Source of the DNA: Moringa oleifera
Taxonomy: Eukaryota > Streptophyta > Magnoliopsida > Brassicales > Moringaceae
NCBI GenBank assembly: GCA_021397835.1
Contig: JAJFZO010000659.1
Span: 682,501-746,500, forward strand
Reading direction: 5' to 3'
Length of the DNA: 64,000 nucleotides
Of the stretch, positions 60,185 to 64,000 are shown in pieces. The notes below the pieces were generated by a model. That model saw only the letters and a program-made list of their open reading frames with translations, was not told where the DNA came from and searched no databases. Position 1 is the stretch's first letter. Each line of letters begins with the position of its first letter. The translations under genes were made by a program, and so were the position numbers.

Positions 60185-63100
60185 AATGTTAAGTTATTGA
60201 ATTTGATGAAACTTAGCGTGACTACTTTAAAGGTGTAAACAAGTAATAACTTCATTTAATTATACATTTTTTTTATGATTTATAAGCACTAAGGATCTTG
60301 TTTTTGAATTCCTTGTAATGGTTTCAAACGTTGTTGTGTGTATCATTGAGCTAAGGATAATTTAGTGTTCCAATGCATTCTTTATGGATAATGTTGTTAA
60401 TTTCTTTGATGAATCTATTCATTATTTTGAGTTACATTCAGAAATGTTTAGATCGAACTAATATATCTAATCCACCAGTGGAATTGATGAATTCCTTGTT
60501 GTACAAGCTCTTTAGCATTCATATTCATCATTTACGATTTATTAAAGCTAGAATCAAACAATTCTAAGAATGAAAGTTCTACCTTGTCGGAATTGTAAAC
60601 ATTTAAAACAGACAAACCCAAAGAAAGCAATTTTTAATTTCAATTCAAACTTAAACGTACATTTTCATTTTAACAAAATGAAAATTGAAGAATGTACAAA
60701 CATATAGTTTTGCTTAATGAGACTTGTGGACGTGGAATTTCTAACTCATACAGCTTAAATCAACATTTTTATAGGTGCATTAACCAGTTTCAATTAACTT
60801 CGACCCTGTAAAGGGAGCGACTTTAAGTCTCGACCAATTTGAGTATGGTAGTTTTACTCTCGTATTCATATATTCAACTGTTCTTCATCTGTACTAGCCT
60901 TACAACTGCATTATTTATAAGAAGGTTTAACATCGTCTATATTCTACCTTGAGATCCATGTATTTGGATATCAAATCTTCATATTTTGGAAACTTGATGT
61001 GGTCCTCGATAAGGTACGATGAGTTTGTTCTCTCATTTTTCTTTTTAGATTTGTCTGCATAGCAACCACATTGTCATACTCTGGAAGATTATGGTTGACA
61101 TGGGTTGGACGTAATGCCTTTTCCTTCCTCATTCTCTCTTCACCAATTGAGCCATCCAACGCGAGATGGTCTATGACAAATACCTTGCTTTTGTTCTTGT
61201 TGCAAGAATCAGAAATAACAGAGCCATTGCTTAAAGTGTTCATGGCTGATTCTTCTGATGTATGACTGGCCTTATCCATTTCGTCTTCATCATCATAATA
61301 AGTAACAAAAGTCCCATAATTTGTTGCTTTGTCATTTGAAGATAATGATTCTTGATCATAAATAAGATTAACAACTTGAACCTGCATACCATAATAATAG
61401 AGAAACTTAGTATGCGTTAAACTAATAGAACAAACACAAAAAAGAAAAAAAAATCAAGGCGAAAAAAACATGTCTTCTTATATGAGGTACACTTTCTCGT
61501 AGAATGGCTTGGAGGGATCTTGATCAAAATCATGGAAACCTAGATTGATAGCATAATCTTTGGCTATGTTATAGATTAGCTTTAGTTTCACCTCATCTGA
61601 TACCGATTTTACATGCAGGTTTTCCTTTATCCTAGGATTTACAAGGTTTCCTGGGAGTAAATCTAAGCATGCGGCTTCAAATTCACGGCCGTAGCGTTCT
61701 TTAAATAAGTTTCTAATTAAGTGCAGTACTGGCAGTTCATCGCATCTTAATGCAGCAAATATTAGACTTAATATAGCTTCATTAACATTGGTGGGTAACA
61801 AATCCACCGTTCTACATGAAAAGGTCCATCAAAAGGTCATTTTTTTTTTAAAAAAAAAATTTCAATGCTATCCAAAAAGGAAAATCAATGAAAATGGCCA
61901 AAGAATGGATACCTTTGTGTGTTAATGTGAGAAAAGTTGTCGATAATGCATTTGCAAAATTCTAGGATTTAATTGTATACAGACGATAGGAATTTGTCCT
62001 TGTGGAGTTTATCTAGCTGCATTTGGTAAAAACAAAAACAAAATAAAAACCTCTTTATGATCAGTTCTAGTGAAGATAATAATCTTCACTGAAACTTAAG
62101 TAACAAGTATCTCATGAACTCATTAGCTAATAGTACAACAATTAGCAGTAAAATAACCTTTCTTTTGAATAGAAAACAAGCCTAAAAGTTTATAAAAAGT
62201 TACTCACAGTAAGAAGACTGCAATAGCAAAATAATATGATTCAAGATCACATCATACAAGTATACCTTATGTAAGGCATTTTGAATTTGTCCATATTGAA
62301 GCAGTTGAGTGATATCTGAACATGATTGTTTTATGATGGATTCTATTCTTATTTTCTTGATAGAAATATGATCTTGAAGTTGTTTAAACAGCTTCTTGCT
62401 GCAATATATACACTCATCATTATACTTGTTTTATTTTTTAAGTTTTTGCTTTTTAATCATTTATAAAAACATATTGTAGATAAGGGTGATCATTCGGTCA
62501 ATTCTTTTTGATAATTTCAAAAATCAAACTAACCAAATCAATTAAAAGAAACTAAAAATCGATCAAAATTTAAGAAAAATCGATTAAACTGAATTGATTT
62601 TTTTACGGTTGGTACAATTGGCAATGGAACAAACCAAACTTTTATTTATAAAAAATTTAAGTTAAATAAAATTTATTAATATAAAATTCATAGAAAAAAC
62701 TTCTTATTTAACACAACTGAAATTAATATACATATCATCAAACTAAAATTTTAAAATATAAAATTTCACAAAATGAAACATCGTATAATATAACAAGTTA
62801 AAAACTTCATAAATCACATAATGAATTCATAACAAATATAATGACTTCTTATGAGTTCAAATTTTTTTTATCTTCATTTTTCAACTATTTCCATCTTTAA
62901 AAAAATTATGTTGCGTAAAGGTAAAAGCAAAATCAAATTAACTTAATAGTTATTTAAAATGAAACAATACATAATAAAATAATTAAAACAAAAAGTTTGT
63001 ATTTTACTCTATTCGATTCAAAAAATTTTAAATCGAAATCGATCGCTTAAACTGATTATATAACAGAACTATTATAAAAAAAAGTCAAAAAATTAAACGG

Positions 63101-63284
63101 ACTGAATTAATAGAATTTAATTTGATCGATGGGTTAACTAGATTAAAACCGACTAATATTCACCCCTAAGTATTGCCACCATACAAGAAATCCTATAAAG
63201 AACGACAAGAAATAGGCTATAACATATCTTTAGTTGCATGCACTGTTCTAATACTATCGATCATTATTCCTTTAACCTTATATG

Positions 63285-63319
<35 letters not shown>

Positions 63320-64000
63320 AGGAAAACGTAAGTCTTTCCTCCAACAAACAGATCAGTTAAGTATATTCTTACACTTAGAAGCTTTTCTCCATCCCAAAGG
63401 TTTCGCACATGCAAACATGACATCCACCCACATTTTCCTTTTTCTTTCTTATTTATTTCTTTTTGTTTGATTTACTACTTCTTGTTTTGGTTTCTTCTGT
63501 TTTGTATATTTGCCCAGGCTATGGATGTGCTTGAATGAGGGGAAAAAAAAAGAAGGTTACTGTATATATGGAGACAAAGAAGAGATAGAATTTGATTCAT
63601 AAAAAAGATTTAAAACCATTACGACTGTGTATAATCAATTTAAAAAAGAATTATCCATTACCAAGAAACTACATTATCACTAACTAACTTCCATCTTAAT
63701 TCAAACTACCTTTAAATGATAAATGAGATGATACAATATGGTTCTATCACATAGTATATGTATTTTAAATACATGTTTGATCAATTTTTATATAATTCTC
63801 TTCTCTCTTATTCTAATTGATACAATTTTTAATCAAGATTGAGTTTTTCCTATATGTAGGATAGAATAATTTTTATCTTGATCCCGTATTTTATTCATTT
63901 ATAAGATTGGGACAACCTTATCCCATCCTTTTTTTCATCTTTTTTTGAATGTGATAATTTTATCACTTTGAATTCTGAAATAAATTATCTCACGAAGTAA
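60185..64000 (-). repeat. IST1 repeat unit 6, inverted, running off the window
   Basis: Read on the minus strand it is colinear with unit 2 from the upstream region (unit-1 equivalent 27650) through the gene and 3' flank, and stops at AATAACTTAACATT (60185), the same point where unit 1 ends and unit 2 begins. The upstream portion continues beyond 64000. A (CT)n tract at about 63291-63317 is the intron 1 GA microsatellite of the other copies. Confidence 0.92.
60971..63433 (-). pseudogene. IST1-like gene copy 6, best preserved, but with a stop and a splice-site lesion
   Basis: Exons (minus): 63433-63373, 62398-62266, 62016-61913, 61811-61493 and 61381-60971; a sound gene of this map would give about 342 residues. 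Exon 4 is fully open: NEAILSLIFAALRCDELPVL, LFKERYGREFEAACLDLL, SDEVKLKLIYNIAKDYAIN, the helical core of IST1. Exon 5 is fully open with RPTHVNHNLPEYDNVVAM, the plant IST1-like PDYDDLAA-type motif, and a basic KRKMREQ end. Lesions: exon 1 lacks one G at the donor (AAGTGTAAG where other copies have AAGTGGTAAG), so normal splicing shifts the frame, and CAA is TAA in exon 3 (61971-61969). IST1 normally recruits VPS4 and ESCRT-III at endosomes. A shortened product from exons 4-5 is conceivable but not shown. Confidence 0.87.

Noticed and set aside
1..64000. tRNA, rRNA, CRISPR or bacterial operon signals
   Set aside because: None seen; the sequence is eukaryotic with spliced genes and plant transposons, so bacterial signals such as ribosome-binding sites do not apply.

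Overview
The window is AT-rich nuclear DNA of a flowering plant, probably a eudicot; the species cannot be called. Evidence: spliced plant-type genes with GT/AG introns, long AT-rich spacers, plant CACTA (En/Spm) DNA transposons carrying TNP2/TNP1 relatives, a Ty3/gypsy retroelement, and fragments of plant receptor kinase, branched-chain aminotransferase, ABCG transporter and IST1-like genes. Only one gene looks intact: a five-exon FHA-domain protein with a plastid-like N-terminus on the minus strand (46812-48732). Nearly everything else is decayed mobile DNA or what it carried.

Layout. 1-321: terminus of a CACTA element running in from the left, with palindromic subterminal repeats. 750-11396: a near-complete but dead CACTA element (TNP2 and TNP1 relatives on the minus strand) that also holds a receptor-kinase fragment (1651-1999) and a branched-chain aminotransferase fragment (about 9061-9205). 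11660-12335: C-terminal remnant of an ABCG half-transporter. 12357-15673: internally deleted Ty3/gypsy element with both LTRs. 17406-22560: another CACTA-type element, encoding a PTTA/DUF8039/Ulp1-protease fusion plus a TNP2 scrap. 23535-25135: one end of a further CACTA family ('family B'). 25136-46011: five tandem units (two partial) of a segment carrying an IST1-like gene; every copy is broken. 46812-48732: FHA gene. 50575-51155: another CACTA-like end. 51156-60184: family B CACTA body (terminus, TNP1, TNP2). 60185-64000: a sixth IST1 unit, inverted, running off the right edge.

The most interesting reading is at the IST1 unit edges. The left edge of the first unit abuts a family B CACTA end (25136). 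The opposite edge of the inverted unit abuts the upstream side of a family B TNP2 gene (60185). Both junctions fall at or within a few bases of the unit-to-unit joint of the tandem array, and the orientations agree. This suggests an IST1-like ESCRT-III regulator gene was captured between the 5' terminus and the transposase gene of a CACTA element, moved with it, and then amplified in tandem at one site. This is an inference that flanking sequence could test.
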